Shown: positions 44,858-53,546 of the stretch, in pieces | Layout: each line of letters opens with the position of its first letter | Numbering within the stretch: the stretch's first letter is position 1 | Assembly (NCBI RefSeq): GCF_014359905.1 | Contig: NZ_JACIYP010000023.1 | Span: 1-58,650, forward strand | Source: Hoeflea sp. | GTDB taxonomy: Bacteria; Pseudomonadota; Alphaproteobacteria; Rhizobiales; Rhizobiaceae | Direction of reading: 5' to 3' | DNA: 58,650 nucleotides | Position numbers and translations under genes: made by a program | The notes under the pieces: model-generated | Seen by the model: the letters and a program-made list of their open reading frames with translations, nothing else | Told to the model about the DNA's origin: nothing | Databases searched by the model: none

Positions 44858-45844
44858 TCACAGCGCCTGGCGCATCTCGCCAAAGAGTTCGACCGACCGC
44901 AGTCGCGCTTGCGAGGAATGGATCGGCATCGAAATCATGACCTCGTCGGCGCCTGTGGCGTTGATGAAGCTGCGCATCTGCCGGATCGCCGTTTCCGGCC
45001 CGCCGACCACCGCATAGCGCAAGGTGTGATCGACGGCGGTCTTCTCCATGTCTGTCCAGAACCCGTCCATGGTGTCGATCGGCTTCGGCATCTTGCCGCG
45101 CGCATTGCGGCGCATGTTGACGAAGGTCTGCTGCAGGGTGGTGAACAGATAGGCTGCTTCCTCATCCGTGTCGGCCATCACGCCCATGGCGGCAGCGATC
45201 ACGTAGGGTGCCTTGAGCTGCGCAGACGGGGTGAATTTGTCCCGGTAGATGTCCAGCGCCTCAAACAGCATGTCGGGAGCGAAATGCGAGGCAAAGGCAT
45301 AGGGAAGCCCGAGAGCGGCCGCCAGGTGCGCGCTGTACAGGCTCGATCCGAGGATCCAGAGCGGCACATGCGAACCGGCGCCGGGGATTGCGATCAGCTT
45401 GGCGTCATCGGGCTCTCCGAGCCAGTGCTGCAGTTCGAGAATGTCATCGGGGAAGCTCTGCGCGCCTGACTCCAGATTGCGCCGTAGCGCGCGGGCGGTG
45501 TTCATGTCGGTTCCCGGCGCGCGGCCGAGGCCGAGATCGACGCGCCCCGGAAACAGGGCTTCCAGCGTGCCGAACTGTTCGGCAATGACGAGGGGTGAAT
45601 GATTGGGCAGCATGACGCCGCCGGAGCCGATGCGGATGGTGCTGGTGGCATGACCCGCCTCGGCAATGACCAGGGACGTGGCGGCGCTGGCGATGCCTTT
45701 CATGCCGTGATGCTCGGCAAGCCAGAACCGGGTGAAGCCTGAATCCTCCGCCTTTTTGGCCATCAGGCGGGTATCGGCAAGGGCTTCGCTCACGGTGCCG
45801 CCTTCGACAATGGGGCAAAGGTCAAGGATTGAAAAAGCGGTCAT
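44858..45844 (-). CDS. LLM-class flavin-dependent oxidoreductase
   Basis: The 328-residue protein is a bacterial luciferase-like TIM-barrel flavoprotein: [13 protein letters not shown] at the N-terminus, [50 protein letters not shown] and [27 protein letters not shown]. It belongs to the group near E. coli YhbW; FMN-dependent, substrate unknown. The ATG at 45844 is chosen over a TTG just before it. Divergent from ruvC, 160 bases apart. Confidence 0.88.
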   Translation of the reverse strand: MTAFSILDLCPIVEGGTVSEALADTRLMAKKAEDSGFTRFWLAEHHGMKGIASAATSLVIAEAGHATSTIRIGSGGVMLPNHSPLVIAEQFGTLEALFPGRVDLGLGRAPGTDMNTARALRRNLESGAQSFPDDILELQHWLGEPDDAKLIAIPGAGSHVPLWILGSSLYSAHLAAALGLPYAFASHFAPDMLFEALDIYRDKFTPSAQLKAPYVIAAAMGVMADTDEEAAYLFTTLQQTFVNMRRNARGKMPKPIDTMDGFWTDMEKTAVDHTLRYAVVGGPETAIRQMRSFINATGADEVMISMPIHSSQARLRSVELFGEMRQAL

Positions 45845-45911
45845 CAAAAGACTTTCTTGGTGCTGGCAGAGCGGGATCTTGGGTTGCCTTCATGTAGGTA
45901 CCGATCCGGGG

Positions 45912-45948
45912 AATACAAAACGCAAGTTTGCGTGATCGCATTTGTATT
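45912..45948. promoter_or_regulatory. Nested dyad upstream of ruvC
   Basis: AATACAAA (45912-45919) and TTTGTATT (45941-45948) form perfect inverted arms around a second dyad ACGCAA-GT-TTGCGT. It lies in the divergent region, about 56 bases upstream of ruvC and 68 upstream of the oxidoreductase. It looks like an operator for one or both genes; the regulator is unknown. It is not a GTTC-N7-GTTC box. Confidence 0.45.
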
Positions 45949-46003
45949 TGGTTTGTTCACCTTTGTGATGGAAAGCTCTTCCCGTCACGGATAGGATTTG
46001 CGC

Positions 46004-46510
46004 ATGGCGGAAGCGATTCGAATTATCGGTATTGATCCCGGGCTCAGGAACAGCGGCTGGGGCGTTGTCGAAACGCTCGGCAATTCGTTGCGCTTCGTGG
46101 CGTCTGGGACGGTCAAGTCCGATGCAAAGCTCGATCTCGCCTCCCGGTTGCACCAGTTGTATGACGGACTGGAAAGCGTCCTGCACCATTACCGGCCGTT
46201 CGAGGCCGCGGTTGAAAACACCTTCGTCAACAAGGACGCCACCGCCACTCTGAAGCTCGGGCAGGCGCGCGGCATCGCCATGGTGGTGCCGGCGCGGGCC
46301 GGCTTGCGCGTTGCCGAATACGCGCCGAATGCGGTCAAGAAGGCCGTCATCGGCGTCGGCCACGGCGACAAGAAGCAGATCCACATGATGGTCAAGGTGC
46401 TGATGCCCAAGGCCACGTTCGACAGCGATCATGCCGCCGATGCGCTGGCGATCGCCATCTGCCACGCCCATCATCGCACATCGCCGGCCTGGCGCATGGC
46501 GGCGGAGTGA
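46004..46510 (+). CDS. ruvC: Holliday junction endonuclease RuvC
   Basis: The 168-residue nuclease resolves Holliday junctions with RuvAB. The four acidic/His active-site positions are present: Asp11 in [10 protein letters not shown], Glu71 in AVENTFV, and His143/Asp146 in [17 protein letters not shown]. It is complete. The ATG at 46004 is preferred over a TTG at 45998. The usual neighbour ruvA is displaced 736 bases downstream by a toxin-antitoxin pair. Confidence 0.96.
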   Translation: MAEAIRIIGIDPGLRNSGWGVVETLGNSLRFVASGTVKSDAKLDLASRLHQLYDGLESVLHHYRPFEAAVENTFVNKDATATLKLGQARGIAMVVPARAGLRVAEYAPNAVKKAVIGVGHGDKKQIHMMVKVLMPKATFDSDHAADALAIAICHAHHRTSPAWRMAAE

Positions 46511-46520
46511 GCCTTTTGTT

Positions 46521-46553
46521 TGTTCTTGACATGTTCTTCGAGTCGGAATAAGT
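46521..46553 (+). promoter_or_regulatory. Promoter with overlapping LexA-type box before vapBC1-ruvA
   Basis: GTTCTTGACATGTTC (46521-46535) fits the alphaproteobacterial LexA consensus GTTC-N7-GTTC exactly. A consensus -35 hexamer TTGACA (46525-46530) lies inside it, and TAAGTT (46548-46553) stands at a 17-base spacing as a weak -10. LexA bound here would block the -35. The start codon of the antitoxin is about 30 bases downstream. No protein binding is shown. Confidence 0.65.
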
Positions 46554-46581
46554 TGGAATTATTCAGGCTTGGGGTGACACC

Positions 46582-46833
46582 GTGCGCGTTTCGGAAAAAG
46601 GTCAAGTGACGATCCCGAAGAACCTTCGCGATCTGGCAGGAATAGAGGCCAACAGCGAGGTTGTCTTCTCCGTGGAAGGCGGGCGGATTTTCCTCGAAGC
46701 CAAGGACGGCGGCGAGCGGAAGGCCGACAGACAGCGACTTGAGCGGTTTCTTGCCGCGCTCGACCGGCTCGAGGGTACCGGCGATCCGACGCTCAGCGCG
46801 GATGACGTGATGCGCGAAACGCGGGATCGCTAG
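46582..46833 (+). CDS. AbrB/SpoVT-type antitoxin, VapB1
   Basis: The 83-residue protein starts at a GTG with RVSEKGQVTIPKNLRDLAG, the swapped-hairpin DNA-binding domain of AbrB-type antitoxins (residues 1-40). The C-terminal tail (41-83) is charged and should wrap the toxin. It precedes a PIN-domain toxin by three bases, the normal order of a type II module. The antitoxin probably represses its own promoter, so two controls (VapB and LexA) may act on the same site. Located between ruvC and ruvA. Confidence 0.88.
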   Translation: MRVSEKGQVTIPKNLRDLAGIEANSEVVFSVEGGRIFLEAKDGGERKADRQRLERFLAALDRLEGTGDPTLSADDVMRETRDR

Positions 46834-46836
46834 GAC

Positions 46837-47250
46837 ATGGCGACCTTGGTCGATACAAATGTCCTGATCGATGTTGCCTTTCGCGATCCGGAGTGGCGGG
46901 ACTGGTCACGTGGCCGAATGGCGGAGGCGCTCAAGATGGGCGCTCTGGTCATCAATCCGGTGATCTTCAGTGAATTTTCCTACCGCTACGAGTCCTCGGA
47001 AGAGGTTGATGCGCTGCTTGACCCTTCGGAGTTCCAGCGTGAGCACCTTCCATGGGATTCGGCTTTCGCGGCGGGGAGGGCCTTCCGGATCTACCGCAGC
47101 AATGGCGGCAGACGCGAGCGGACTTTGCCCGATTTCCTGATCGGCGCGCATGCAGTGATCCGCGGCTACCGGCTGCTGACGCGGGATCCCGCCGGCTACC
47201 GCAGGTATTTCCCGATGCTCGACATCATCGCCCCGGATACGCACCCATGA
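46837..47250 (+). CDS. PIN-domain toxin, VapC1
   Basis: The 137-residue PIN-domain ribonuclease begins [13 protein letters not shown]. Acidic residues at the expected places are Asp6, Glu46 (SEF), Asp99 ([10 protein letters not shown]) and Asp117 (TRDP), so the active site looks intact. VapC-type toxins cut tRNA or rRNA and stop growth when free of antitoxin. The stop TGA overlaps the ruvA start as ATGA, so translation of toxin and RuvA is coupled. Confidence 0.9.
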   Translation: MATLVDTNVLIDVAFRDPEWRDWSRGRMAEALKMGALVINPVIFSEFSYRYESSEEVDALLDPSEFQREHLPWDSAFAAGRAFRIYRSNGGRRERTLPDFLIGAHAVIRGYRLLTRDPAGYRRYFPMLDIIAPDTHP

Positions 47251-47864
47251 TCGGCAAACTCAAAGGCAGCATCGAGGAACTCGCGGAAGATCACGTGCTG
47301 ATCGACGTGCACGGCGTCTGTTACGTGGCGTTCTGTTCGACGCGCACGCTGGCGCGGCTGGGATCTGCGGGCGAGGCGGCGGTGCTCTACATCGAGACCT
47401 ATGTGCGCGAAGACCAGTTCAGGCTGTTCGGCTTCGAGACGGCCTTGGAACGGGAATGGTTCCGGCTCCTGCAAAGCGTCCAGGGCGTCGGCGCCAAGGT
47501 GGCGCTGGCTGTTCTGTCGACGCTGACGACGTCGGATCTTGCCAATGCCATCGCGCTGCAGGACAAGGCGATGATCGCCCGCGCGCCGGGAATCGGGCCG
47601 AAAGTGGCGCAGCGCATCGTCACCGAACTCAAGACCAAGGCGCCGGCTTTTTCGGGCGAGGCCGGCGGCGCGATGGGCCTCAGGCAGGAGCTTGGCGAAG
47701 GCGTGGCCGCAGCACCTGTGGCGGACGCCGTTTCGGCGCTCAGCAATCTCGGCTATTCCCGCGACCAGGCGGCCACTGCCGTTGCCGCGGCGCTCAAGAC
47801 CGCCGGCGAGAATCCCGATTCGGCCAAACTGATCCGGCTGGGCCTGAAGGAACTGGCGCGCTGA
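47247..47864 (+). CDS. ruvA: Holliday junction helicase subunit RuvA
   Basis: The 205-residue protein starts [19 protein letters not shown] (OB-fold), followed by the helix-hairpin-helix region [16 protein letters not shown] and [17 protein letters not shown] that grips the junction, and a C-terminal RuvB-binding domain ([19 protein letters not shown]). It is complete. Its ATG overlaps the VapC1 stop; longer readings of the frame run backwards through the toxin gene. It is normally followed directly by ruvB; here 1.1 kb of toxin-antitoxin sequence intervenes. Confidence 0.96.
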   Translation: MIGKLKGSIEELAEDHVLIDVHGVCYVAFCSTRTLARLGSAGEAAVLYIETYVREDQFRLFGFETALEREWFRLLQSVQGVGAKVALAVLSTLTTSDLANAIALQDKAMIARAPGIGPKVAQRIVTELKTKAPAFSGEAGGAMGLRQELGEGVAAAPVADAVSALSNLGYSRDQAATAVAAALKTAGENPDSAKLIRLGLKELAR

Positions 47865-47870
47865 TCTGTT

Positions 47871-47899
47871 TTGGGGATGAACACAAATCGCCTTACAAT
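47871..47899 (+). promoter_or_regulatory. Candidate promoter downstream of ruvA
   Basis: TTGGGG (47871-47876) and TACAAT (47894-47899) are separated by 17 bases, a fair sigma-70-like match, 36 bases upstream of the frameshifted antitoxin ATG. It may also supply the downstream vapBC2-ruvB genes with transcription independent of the upstream LexA-type site. Confidence 0.4.
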
Positions 47900-47934
47900 G
47901 CTCGCTCGTGAGCACCCAAGCCGTAGGTGAGACA

Positions 47935-48184
47935 ATGCGACTGCACTCCAGGATCACGACACGAGGCCGGACGACGATTCCGGCCGAAGTGCGCCAGTAT
48001 CTCAAGATCGGCCCGGGCGATCGTCTCGGGTATGAACTTGTCGATGGCAAGGTGGTGCTGGTGCCCGGCAAAAAGAGCACCCTCGACTTCGCCGGGGCGA
48101 GATGCGGTTTCGGTCGAAGCCATGAACGCGGCAATCTGCGAGGGCGTGACCGAACGCTATGGGCGGTCGCGGGATCGGAATTGA
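47935..48184 (+). pseudogene. Frameshifted AbrB-type antitoxin
   Basis: The first 54 codons encode an AbrB/VapB domain: MRLHSRITTRGRTTIPAEVR then GPGDRLGYELVDGKVVLVPGK. At a run of four G (48094-48097) the frame breaks; removing one G restores a normal antitoxin tail (RDAVSVEAMNAAICEGVTER...) that ends at 48184. As read, the frame continues with unrelated residues to 48276. It is therefore a frameshifted antitoxin unless the base is a sequencing error. No intact toxin follows. Confidence 0.7.
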
Positions 48185-48251
48185 CGCGAGCGTCATGGCC
48201 TGCGGTTCGACGGGTGATGGATCAGCGCTTCGATTTCTTGTTTTCTCTTGA
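48171..48251 (+). pseudogene. Possible remnant of the partner PIN toxin
   Basis: Immediately after and overlapping the repaired antitoxin end, a frame reads GIGIDASVMACGSTG..., recalling the first strand of PIN toxins ((M)IGIDTNV). It stops after 26 codons and has no ATG. The match is only about eight residues, so this is weak. It supports the idea that the frameshifted antitoxin once had a toxin here. Confidence 0.3.
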
Positions 48252-48290
48252 ATTTCCGCTTAATGTCAAAAAGTAAGAAAGGGCAAAGAA

Positions 48291-48572
48291 ATGCGGAAAG
48301 AAATCGCTCTGTCGGAAAAAGGGCAGATTACCTTGCCAAAGGACATCAGGGATGCAGTGGGGCTGAAGCCCAACGATAAGGTCCTGTTCACCGTTGATGA
48401 CGGCCGGCTTATACTGACGCCAAAGACCATGAGCTTTTCGGACCTCGCCGGCTTTCTCGGATCGCCGCCGAACGGGCCCGCCACTCTTGAGGAAATCGAG
48501 GAAACGATCGCTTCCGCCGCCAGCGAGGCGGCATTAAAGCCCCTGAAGACACCCAAGGGGCAGGCCGCGTGA
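48291..48572 (+). CDS. AbrB-type antitoxin, VapB2
   Basis: The 93-residue protein starts MRKEIALSEKGQITLPKDIR, an AbrB-type DNA-binding domain, then a charged tail with ATLEEIEETIASAASEAAL. It overlaps the toxin start by four bases (GTGA). Its sequence differs from VapB1 in the tail, so the two modules are not recent duplicates. It lies between ruvA and ruvB, downstream of the degraded antitoxin. Confidence 0.88.
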   Translation: MRKEIALSEKGQITLPKDIRDAVGLKPNDKVLFTVDDGRLILTPKTMSFSDLAGFLGSPPNGPATLEEIEETIASAASEAALKPLKTPKGQAA

Positions 48573-48973
48573 ACAAAGTCGGCATCGATACAAACGTCCT
48601 GCTCAGATTGTTGGTGGACGATGACCCCGAACAGCGCAAAGCGGTGCTGGCCTTCGGCGAGGGATTGGGGCACAGCTACGCTGGTTTTGTAACCCTGATC
48701 AGCCTGGTCGAGATCGACTGGGCGCTTCGCAAGCAATATGGCTTCAGCAAGCCGGAAAGTGCCTCCGCTTTGAAGAGAATCACGCAACTGCGCGGTGTCG
48801 AAGTCCAGTCGGCGGATGCCGTTGTCAAAGCCGTTCTTGGCGTCGAGAATGGCGTGGGCGATTTTGCCGACATGCTGATCGCTCATCTCTGCCTGGATGC
48901 GGACTGCACGCATGTGGTGACGCTCGACCAGAAGGCCGCGGCGAGGATACAGGGCATGGAGCTCCTCACATGA
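48569..48973 (+). CDS. PIN-domain toxin, VapC2
   Basis: The 134-residue PIN protein starts at a GTG with [19 protein letters not shown]. Acidic positions Asp7, Glu48 (LVEID), Asp98/Asp101 ([12 protein letters not shown]) and Asp120 (VTLDQKA) are present. It is from a different VapC subgroup from VapC1: the surrounding sequences share little beyond the active site. Its TGA overlaps the ruvB ATG as ATGA, repeating the coupling seen at ruvA. Confidence 0.9.
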   Translation: MNKVGIDTNVLLRLLVDDDPEQRKAVLAFGEGLGHSYAGFVTLISLVEIDWALRKQYGFSKPESASALKRITQLRGVEVQSADAVVKAVLGVENGVGDFADMLIAHLCLDADCTHVVTLDQKAAARIQGMELLT

Positions 48974-50007
48974 GCGAGGCCGACCGGATCATCACCCCCG
49001 AAAAGCGTGGCGAGGACTTCGACACCACGCTTCGCCCGCGATCGCTCGACGAGTTCACCGGCCAGGCCGAGGCGCGGGCCAATCTCAAGGTGTTCATCGA
49101 GGCAGCCAAGGGCCGGGGCGAGGCGCTCGATCATGTGCTGTTCGTGGGTCCTCCCGGGCTCGGAAAGACCACGCTGGCGCAGATCATGGCCAAGGAACTG
49201 GGGGTCAATTTCCGCTCCACCTCCGGACCGGTGATCGCCAAGGCCGGCGATCTCGCCGCCCTGCTCACCAATCTCGAGGACCGCGACGTGCTGTTCATCG
49301 ACGAGATCCACCGGCTGAGCCCGGCGGTCGAGGAAATCCTCTATCCGGCGATGGAGGATTTCCAGCTCGACCTGATCATCGGCGAGGGGCCGGCGGCACG
49401 CTCGGTCAAGATCGACCTGTCGCGGTTCACGCTGGTGGCGGCCACCACGCGGCTCGGGCTCCTGACGACGCCCTTGCGGGACCGCTTCGGCATTCCGGTG
49501 CGGCTGCAGTTCTACACCGTGCCCGAGCTCGAGCTGATCGTGCGCCGCGGCGCGCGCATCATGGGGCTCCCCATCACCGAAGACGGCGCGCTCGAGATCG
49601 CCCGCCGCTCCCGCGGCACGCCGCGCATCGCCGGCCGCCTGCTCCGGCGTGTGCGCGATTTCGCCGAAGTGGCCAAGGTCGAGGCGGTCACCAAGACCAT
49701 CGCCGACGAGGCGCTGACCCGGCTCCTGGTCGACAGCATCGGGCTCGATCAGCTTGATCGGCGCTATCTCGACATGATCGTGCGCAATTTCGGCGGCGGG
49801 CCGGTGGGGATCGAAACCATCGCAGCCGGCCTGTCGGAGCCGCGCGACGCCATCGAGGACATCATCGAGCCCTATCTCATTCAACAGGGGTTTCTGCAGC
49901 GCACGCCGCGCGGCCGGGTGCTGACGGCGCGCGCCTGGGGGCATATGGGGCTCAACCCGCCGAAGGATCTCGCCGCCACCCAGGCGAGCCTGTTTGAGGA
50001 AGAATGA
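48970..50007 (+). CDS. ruvB: Holliday junction helicase motor RuvB
   Basis: The 345-residue AAA+ helicase drives branch migration with RuvA. Walker A GPPGLGKT is at residues 60-67, Walker B/DEIH at 111-114, sensor 1 in AATTRLGLL, and the C-terminal winged helix contains [21 protein letters not shown] and [15 protein letters not shown]. The length is standard. The ATG overlaps the VapC2 stop; the TGA stop overlaps the Nudix ATG. Confidence 0.97.
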   Translation: MSEADRIITPEKRGEDFDTTLRPRSLDEFTGQAEARANLKVFIEAAKGRGEALDHVLFVGPPGLGKTTLAQIMAKELGVNFRSTSGPVIAKAGDLAALLTNLEDRDVLFIDEIHRLSPAVEEILYPAMEDFQLDLIIGEGPAARSVKIDLSRFTLVAATTRLGLLTTPLRDRFGIPVRLQFYTVPELELIVRRGARIMGLPITEDGALEIARRSRGTPRIAGRLLRRVRDFAEVAKVEAVTKTIADEALTRLLVDSIGLDQLDRRYLDMIVRNFGGGPVGIETIAAGLSEPRDAIEDIIEPYLIQQGFLQRTPRGRVLTARAWGHMGLNPPKDLAATQASLFEEE

Positions 50008-50513
50008 GCCACAGGCGCCGCAAGACCATCCGCTTCAACGACCGGGGCCGCCGTTTCAATGCGCGGGTGGCCGGACTTGCGCTGCGCGACGGCCATCTTC
50101 TCGTCCACCGGGCGGTGCATGAGCCGTTCTGGACCATTCCCGGCGGCACCGCGGAACTGGGCGAGGACAGCCGCACGACCCTTGTGCGCGAGATGGAGGA
50201 GGAACTCGGCGTCACGGTGACGGTCGGACGGCTGTTGTTCCTGGTCGAGAATTTCTTCCATTTCGAAGGCCGGGACTGGCACGAGATCGGCTGGTACTAC
50301 TGCATGGTCATCCCGCCGGCCTTTCCCTTCGCGCGCGACGGGCGGATCGTGCACGAGAATGCGGACGGCAAGAACCATCTGGAGTTCAAATGGGTTCCGG
50401 CCACCCGCGCCTGCCTTGAGGCGCTGCCGCTGCCGCCGGTGTTTCTGGCCGATCGCATCGAGAGCCTGCCCGGCACGACCGAACACATCATCTGGGACGA
50501 CGGCAAACTCTGA
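50004..50513 (+). CDS. Nudix hydrolase
   Basis: The 169-residue protein carries a complete Nudix box, [20 protein letters not shown] (GX5EX7REUXEEXGU), at residues 47-70. The N-terminus is basic ([18 protein letters not shown]). The substrate, a nucleoside diphosphate derivative, is unknown. Its start overlaps the ruvB stop by four bases (ATGA), so it is coupled to the ruv genes; a DNA-repair or nucleotide-sanitising role is plausible but only inferred from position. Confidence 0.88.
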   Translation: MSHRRRKTIRFNDRGRRFNARVAGLALRDGHLLVHRAVHEPFWTIPGGTAELGEDSRTTLVREMEEELGVTVTVGRLLFLVENFFHFEGRDWHEIGWYYCMVIPPAFPFARDGRIVHENADGKNHLEFKWVPATRACLEALPLPPVFLADRIESLPGTTEHIIWDDGKL

Positions 50514-50517
50514 CCTC

Positions 50518-51405
50518 TCAGGACAAGGGATTGGCCAGGCCCGCCAGGGTCGCTTCAAACAGCGCCCTTCCGCCCGGCTTCCAGCCAAGCGCGCGGATCC
50601 TGCCGCATTCCATCTCCGCGACCGCGTCCGTGTCGCCGCGACCGGGCAGGGGATGGGGAGACCCGTTCGCCTGCCTGACCGCGGACAGGATGTCGCGGGT
50701 GTCGACGACCAGGTCGGAGATGTTGAAACTCCCGCCTCCGACGCGCGCGGCGTCAGCCTCCAGCATCAGCTGCACCGCCCGGCCCACATCGCGGCCATGG
50801 ACCTCGGACCCGGCCCGAACCGGAACCGAACGGCCCGCGAGATAGTCCGCGATCAACCCGTCCCACTTGTTGGGTCGCAAATCGCCATAGACGCCGGTCA
50901 GCCGCAGGCTGGCGGTGGTGAACCCCGGACCGTCGAGTGCAGCGAGGGCCTGTTCGCAGCCAAGCTTGACCGCGCCGTAGAGGCTTGATGGCGCAAGCTC
51001 CGCGTCCTCGGCTAGCGCCGTGCCCGGCGACATGCCGTCATAGACGGCGCGGCTCGACAGAAACACGGCGCGGCGGACGCCGGCGCGTTTCGCCGCCTCG
51101 AACAGCCGCACGGTTCCTTCGAGATTGCGCCTGCGAAACGCCGCCGGATCATCGCCCTCGCCGCCGCGATAGCGGCCGGGGACATGGCCGAAAGCGGCGT
51201 GGACAAGGCTGGTTGCGCCCTCGAACAGGGCGTCGGGATGGTCGCCCGCATCCAGCGTGAATTCGCGGAAGCCGACGGGGCCGGAAAACAGGCCTTTGGC
51301 CGGTTCGCGCCGACCGGCAACCGCGACCTCGCAGCCCGCCGCCAGCAGGTCCTCGACGATATAGCGCCCGACGAGCCCGGTGCCGCCGGTGACGAGGGCC
51401 TTCAT
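50518..51405 (-). CDS. sqdC: SqdC-like NAD-dependent reductase
   Basis: The 295-residue protein is an extended-SDR epimerase/reductase: TGGTGLVGRYIVEDLLAAG at the N-terminus and YGAVKLGCEQAL as the YxxxK catalytic motif. It is third in sqdB-sqdD-sqdC. In Rhodobacter and Sinorhizobium the sqdBDC operon makes sulfolipid, and SqdC affects the final product rather than head-group synthesis. The family alone would not identify it; the operon does. Its ATG overlaps the sqdD stop by four bases. Confidence 0.75.
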   Translation of the reverse strand: MKALVTGGTGLVGRYIVEDLLAAGCEVAVAGRREPAKGLFSGPVGFREFTLDAGDHPDALFEGATSLVHAAFGHVPGRYRGGEGDDPAAFRRRNLEGTVRLFEAAKRAGVRRAVFLSSRAVYDGMSPGTALAEDAELAPSSLYGAVKLGCEQALAALDGPGFTTASLRLTGVYGDLRPNKWDGLIADYLAGRSVPVRAGSEVHGRDVGRAVQLMLEADAARVGGGSFNISDLVVDTRDILSAVRQANGSPHPLPGRGDTDAVAEMECGRIRALGWKPGGRALFEATLAGLANPLS

Positions 51406-52280
51406 GCCACCCGCGATCCGGCGGTCCCGGAGGGGCCGGTGAGCGAGGCGATATCGGGGATGGCCTTGCCCTCATGAAAGGCATGCCACAGCGCGATCAG
51501 CGGTTCGAGCCGGTCGGCCTTCGGATGGTTTGCTTCCCAGGGCTTCTCATACTGGTAATGCAGCACGCCGATCTGGGTCCAGTCCCACAGCGCCGGCAGG
51601 TTGAACCAGACATATTGCAGCATGTTCATATAGACCGGCAGGCCGTGCCAGTCGGGGAAGAACGTTTCCAGAAAGGTCTGGTCGGTGCGCCGCCAGAAGA
51701 CGTCCGGCTGGTCGAGTTTCTCGAGCATGGCGGCGAAGGTGTCGGCCGAGGGCCGGGCGACGAAGACGCCGGAATTGAGCCGTTTGAAGTCCTCGAGGCC
51801 CTCGTAGACATTGGGAGCGGCGGAAAACTCGGGATAGTCGAACAGCCGGTCGATGTTGCGCAGTACCAGCGCGTCGGCATCGATGAACACGCAGGTCTCG
51901 TACTCGACGAGCTGCCACAGGCGCAGCTTGCAGAAATTGTCGAGCGGTGAGTGGAAGGCCGGCTTGCGGCCCTTGGCGAAGGGGGCCGCCGCATGCAGAT
52001 TGCCGCGGGCATGGCGCTCATTGAAGCCATCGGACAACTTGAGGTGGTCGGCCTCGACCAGCCGGCAGCCAAGCTCTTCGAGCGGCGCAAGATCGACCGC
52101 CTCCACGCCACCGGTGTGGAGCACGACGATATCGGCGCGGCTGCCCGTCAGCCCGATCGACCGCGCCAGGGCCAAGGCCCCCATGGCGTAATCATGGTTG
52201 GTCACCAGCGTGACGAAGGCATGGACGGAGCGGGCGGCGGTCTTCGGGCGCACGCCCTCCGGAGCGGCAGTCCCCGTCAA
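51402..52280 (-). CDS. sqdD: SqdD-like glycosyltransferase (GT8)
   Basis: The 292-residue glycogenin-like GT8 protein has the DxD metal motif in CVFIDADALVLRNIDRLF (about residues 131-148) and the NSGVFVARPS loop. In the sqdBDC operon it is the proposed transferase that moves sulfoquinovose from UDP onto diacylglycerol at the cytoplasmic face. The start is a TTG overlapping the sqdB stop (TTGA), with GGGAAG upstream; a GTG at codon 10 is possible. Confidence 0.82.
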   Translation of the reverse strand: MTGTAAPEGVRPKTAARSVHAFVTLVTNHDYAMGALALARSIGLTGSRADIVVLHTGGVEAVDLAPLEELGCRLVEADHLKLSDGFNERHARGNLHAAAPFAKGRKPAFHSPLDNFCKLRLWQLVEYETCVFIDADALVLRNIDRLFDYPEFSAAPNVYEGLEDFKRLNSGVFVARPSADTFAAMLEKLDQPDVFWRRTDQTFLETFFPDWHGLPVYMNMLQYVWFNLPALWDWTQIGVLHYQYEKPWEANHPKADRLEPLIALWHAFHEGKAIPDIASLTGPSGTAGSRVA

Positions 52281-53497
52281 GAGACTTCCCGCAGCTTCTT
52301 GCCTTCGGGATCGCGGTTGATCTTGCCGGCGATGTCCTTGGTCCAGGCCGAGACGGCGGGCACGCGCGAGCGGTCGACGCGATAGGCGAATTTCTTCGCC
52401 ACATCGACGACTTCGGCAAGCAGGCCCTCCTTCAGCGTGGTCGGCTCGAGCCCGAGGCCGAGGAACTTCTCGTTGCGCACAACGAGGTCGTTTTCGGCCG
52501 CCTCCTTGCGCGGGTTGGGCAGCCAGGCGATCTCGGCGCCGGTCAGGCCGGCGATCATCTGCGCCAGGTCGCGCACCCGGTGGGTCTCGGTCATCTGGTT
52601 GAAGATCTCGACCTTGGAGCCGCGCGCGGGCGGATTGTTGAGGGCGATCTCGATGCAGCGCACCGAATCCTGGATATGGATGAAGGCCCGGGTCTGGCCG
52701 CCGGTGCCATGCACGGTCAGCGGATAGCCGATCGCGGCCTGGATCAGAAAACGGTTGAGCACCGTTCCATAGTCGCCGTCATAATCGAACCGGTTGACCA
52801 GTTGCTCGTGGCGCCGGGTCTGGTCGGTGTGCGTGCCCCAGACAATGCCCTGGTGCAGGTCGGTGATGCGCAAGGCGTCGTTCTTGGCGTAGAACTGGAA
52901 GATCAGCTGATCGAGGCACTTGGTCATGTGATAGATCGAGCCGGGATTGGACGGATAGAGAATGTCCTGGCTGACCGTCTTGCCGTCCATGGTCTCGATG
53001 CCGACCGGCAGATAACCCTCGGGGATCGCGGCCCCCACGGTGGAATAGCCGTAGACGCCCATGGTGCCCAGATGCACCAGATGCGCATCGAGATCGAGTT
53101 CGACCATCGCGTTGAGCAGATTGTGGGTGGCGCTGACATTGTTGTTGACGGTGTAGTTCTTGTGCCGGTCGCTCTTCATCGAATAGGGGGCGGCGCGCTG
53201 TTCGGCGAAATGAATGATGGCGTCCGGACGCTCTTCGGCCAGCCAGTTCTTCAGGAGCTGGTAGTCTTTGGCGAGATCAATCAGGTGGAAGTGGATCTTC
53301 CGGCCGGTCTCAGCATGCCAGATCCGGGTGCGTTCCTGGATCGAATCCATCGGGGTGAGCGACTGGACGCCAAGTTCGGTGTCGATCCAGCGGCGCGACA
53401 GGTTGTCGATGATATGCACTTCATGTCCGGCATTGGACAGGTGCAGCGAGGTTGGCCAACCGACGAACCCGTCGCCGCCCATGATTGCAATCTTCAT
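52277..53497 (-). CDS. sqdB: UDP-sulfoquinovose synthase
   Basis: The 406-residue SDR enzyme makes UDP-sulfoquinovose from UDP-glucose and sulfite. The N-terminal GGDGFVGWPTSLHLSNAGHEV is diagnostic for SqdB, as is HFAEQRAAPYSM; the catalytic Tyr/Lys lie in GSIYHMTKCLDQ. Length is normal. It heads the sqdBDC operon. A perfect CTGTCAT half-site lies 50 bases upstream, in keeping with phosphate control of sulfolipid synthesis. Sulfolipid can replace phospholipid when phosphate is scarce. Confidence 0.95.
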   Translation of the reverse strand: MKIAIMGGDGFVGWPTSLHLSNAGHEVHIIDNLSRRWIDTELGVQSLTPMDSIQERTRIWHAETGRKIHFHLIDLAKDYQLLKNWLAEERPDAIIHFAEQRAAPYSMKSDRHKNYTVNNNVSATHNLLNAMVELDLDAHLVHLGTMGVYGYSTVGAAIPEGYLPVGIETMDGKTVSQDILYPSNPGSIYHMTKCLDQLIFQFYAKNDALRITDLHQGIVWGTHTDQTRRHEQLVNRFDYDGDYGTVLNRFLIQAAIGYPLTVHGTGGQTRAFIHIQDSVRCIEIALNNPPARGSKVEIFNQMTETHRVRDLAQMIAGLTGAEIAWLPNPRKEAAENDLVVRNEKFLGLGLEPTTLKEGLLAEVVDVAKKFAYRVDRSRVPAVSAWTKDIAGKINRDPEGKKLREVS

Positions 53498-53546
53498 CGA
53501 TGATTCTCCTGTGCAGGCGCTGTTTCCATTCTGATAGATCGGTTTT

